Part shown: positions 63,359 to 64,000 of the stretch, in pieces
Position numbering within the stretch: the first letter of the stretch is position 1
How the letters are laid out: every line of letters starts with the position of its first letter
NCBI RefSeq assembly: GCF_015265455.1
Contig: NZ_CP054492.1
Location: forward strand, 1,054,001-1,118,000
DNA length: 64,000 bases
Reading direction: 5' to 3'
Origin: Candidatus Sulfurimonas baltica
GTDB lineage: Bacteria > Campylobacterota > Campylobacteria > Campylobacterales > Sulfurimonadaceae
Notes under the pieces: generated by a model
What the model was told of the DNA's origin: nothing
Databases searched by the model: none
The model's input: only the letters and a program-made list of their open reading frames with translations
Translations under genes and position numbers: made by a program

Positions 63359-64000
63359 TGGAAAAATTTACATGTGATTTTTGTGGTAAAAACTCTGATG
63401 AGGTAGAGAAAATCTTTAGTGCTGAAAAGTCTCATATATGTAACGAGTGTATAGAGACTTGTTCTCTTGTTTTACATAAATCACAACTTCAAAAAGCTAA
63501 AAAAGAGTTTCAAAAGGGACTCAGTATCCCTACAAAACTAAAAGAACATTTAGACAACTATGTCATAGGTCAAGATGAAGCAAAAAAAGTTTTAAGTGTT
63601 GCTCTTTACTCGCACTATAAAAGAATCGATAAGCCTGTTCATAACAATATAGAGATTGAAAAAAGTAACATTTTGCTTGTAGGACCAACTGGTAGCGGTA
63701 AGACACTTTTAGCAAAAAGTTTGGCAAAAATCATGGATGTACCATTTGCAGTAGCAGATGCAACAGCACTCACCGAAGCTGGATATGTTGGAGAGGATGT
63801 TGAGTCTATTTTGTCCCGTCTCTTAGCATCAGCTGATTTTGACCTTGAAAAAGCTCAAAAAGGGATAATCTACATAGACGAGATAGACAAAATCGCAAAC
63901 AAGAGCGAGAGTGCAACAAGCGGCAGAGATGTAAGCGGAGAGGGCGTTCAGCAAGGTCTTCTTAAGATTTTAGAGGGTGGTGACGTTTATGTCCCTCTAA
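63358..64000 (+). CDS. clpX: ClpX-type AAA+ unfoldase (cut by right edge)
   Basis: First 214 residues of ClpX, the ATPase of the ClpXP protease. C4 zinc domain [17 protein letters not shown]...[10 protein letters not shown] (about residues 3-33), Walker [16 protein letters not shown] near 111-125, [11 protein letters not shown] near 141 and Walker [12 protein letters not shown] near 172. The ATG overlaps the previous stop (TAATG). A nif-operon clpX is known in Azotobacter vinelandii (ClpX2, affecting NifB/NifEN levels), so this is probably a second, nif-specific copy rather than the housekeeping one; the rest is outside the window. Confidence 0.9.
   Translation, partial: MEKFTCDFCGKNSDEVEKIFSAEKSHICNECIETCSLVLHKSQLQKAKKEFQKGLSIPTKLKEHLDNYVIGQDEAKKVLSVALYSHYKRIDKPVHNNIEIEKSNILLVGPTGSGKTLLAKSLAKIMDVPFAVADATALTEAGYVGEDVESILSRLLASADFDLEKAQKGIIYIDEIDKIANKSESATSGRDVSGEGVQQGLLKILEGGDVYVPL

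Overview
The window is a piece of an AT-rich (roughly one third G+C by eye) bacterial chromosome, almost certainly a Campylobacterota (epsilonproteobacterial) member of the Sulfurimonas type. This is inferred from the compact AT-rich coding style, frequent TTG starts, flagellar and chemotaxis genes scattered among housekeeping genes, a YgiQ radical SAM protein, a CZB-domain chemoreceptor and an epsilon-like nif regulon. The species cannot be named from the sequence alone. No rRNA, tRNA or CRISPR array was seen.

Layout. 1-31.7 kb is core chromosome: glutamate synthase gltB (cut by the left edge) and gltD; accD, thiE-like, rlmH and dksA-like genes; dusB; a reverse-strand block of cheX-like, fliN and AMIN-like genes; uvrA; a CZB chemoreceptor; Mn-dependent pyrophosphatase; a fliL-like gene and an acyl-CoA ligase; ygiQ; a haem-motif GGDEF/EAL protein; trpD-tsaE-lptB-rpoN1. 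From 31.7 kb to the right edge lies a large nitrogen-fixation region: nifN; the operon nifX, DUF269, nifF, a divergent PII, nifW, nifZ and two [2Fe-2S] ferredoxins; a second rpoN; an accessory island (37.6-44.6 kb); nifE (reverse) divergent from a cowN/Sel1-NifU/nifX2/flavodiiron/nifQ-like operon; nifH-orfX-nifD-nifK; two toxin-antitoxin pairs; a small membrane peptide, aldo-keto reductase, FAD flavoprotein and nifT operon; then nifA, a thioredoxin-fold protein, a SIR2-like protein and clpX (cut by the right edge). nifB, nifS, nifU and nifV are not in the window.

How it works together. NifHDK is the enzyme, and NifE, NifN, NifX, NifQ-like, NifW, NifZ and NifT are maturation or stabilising factors. 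Flavodoxin and two ferredoxins are the likely electron donors. CowN and the flavodiiron protein look like a protection set against CO and O2/NO. NifA plus a nif-embedded second sigma-54 look like the dedicated control system. Each main nif transcription unit is preceded by a sigma-54 site of the form GGAACA-N5-(T/A)TG, with identical 12-nt spacing between the two key G positions and short leaders. GltBD at the left end assimilates the ammonia.

Most unusual structure. (1) The palindrome CTACATGTAG is strongly over-represented throughout, but absent from 37.6-44.6 kb. (2) That region holds an IS4-family element inserted in a membrane-protein gene (frame restored when the IS and one 5-bp target copy are removed), three attC-like hairpin sites separating small same-strand genes with no integrase in view (a CALIN-like cassette array), an IS1182-like element and a Fic gene. 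(3) The 3' end of nifK and its terminator are repeated on the far side of an MntA/HepT module, as if DNA had integrated at the nifK 3' end. (4) A Sel1-repeat/NifU-C fusion, an unknown gene between nifH and nifD, and a divergent PII protein are new-looking nif accessories.
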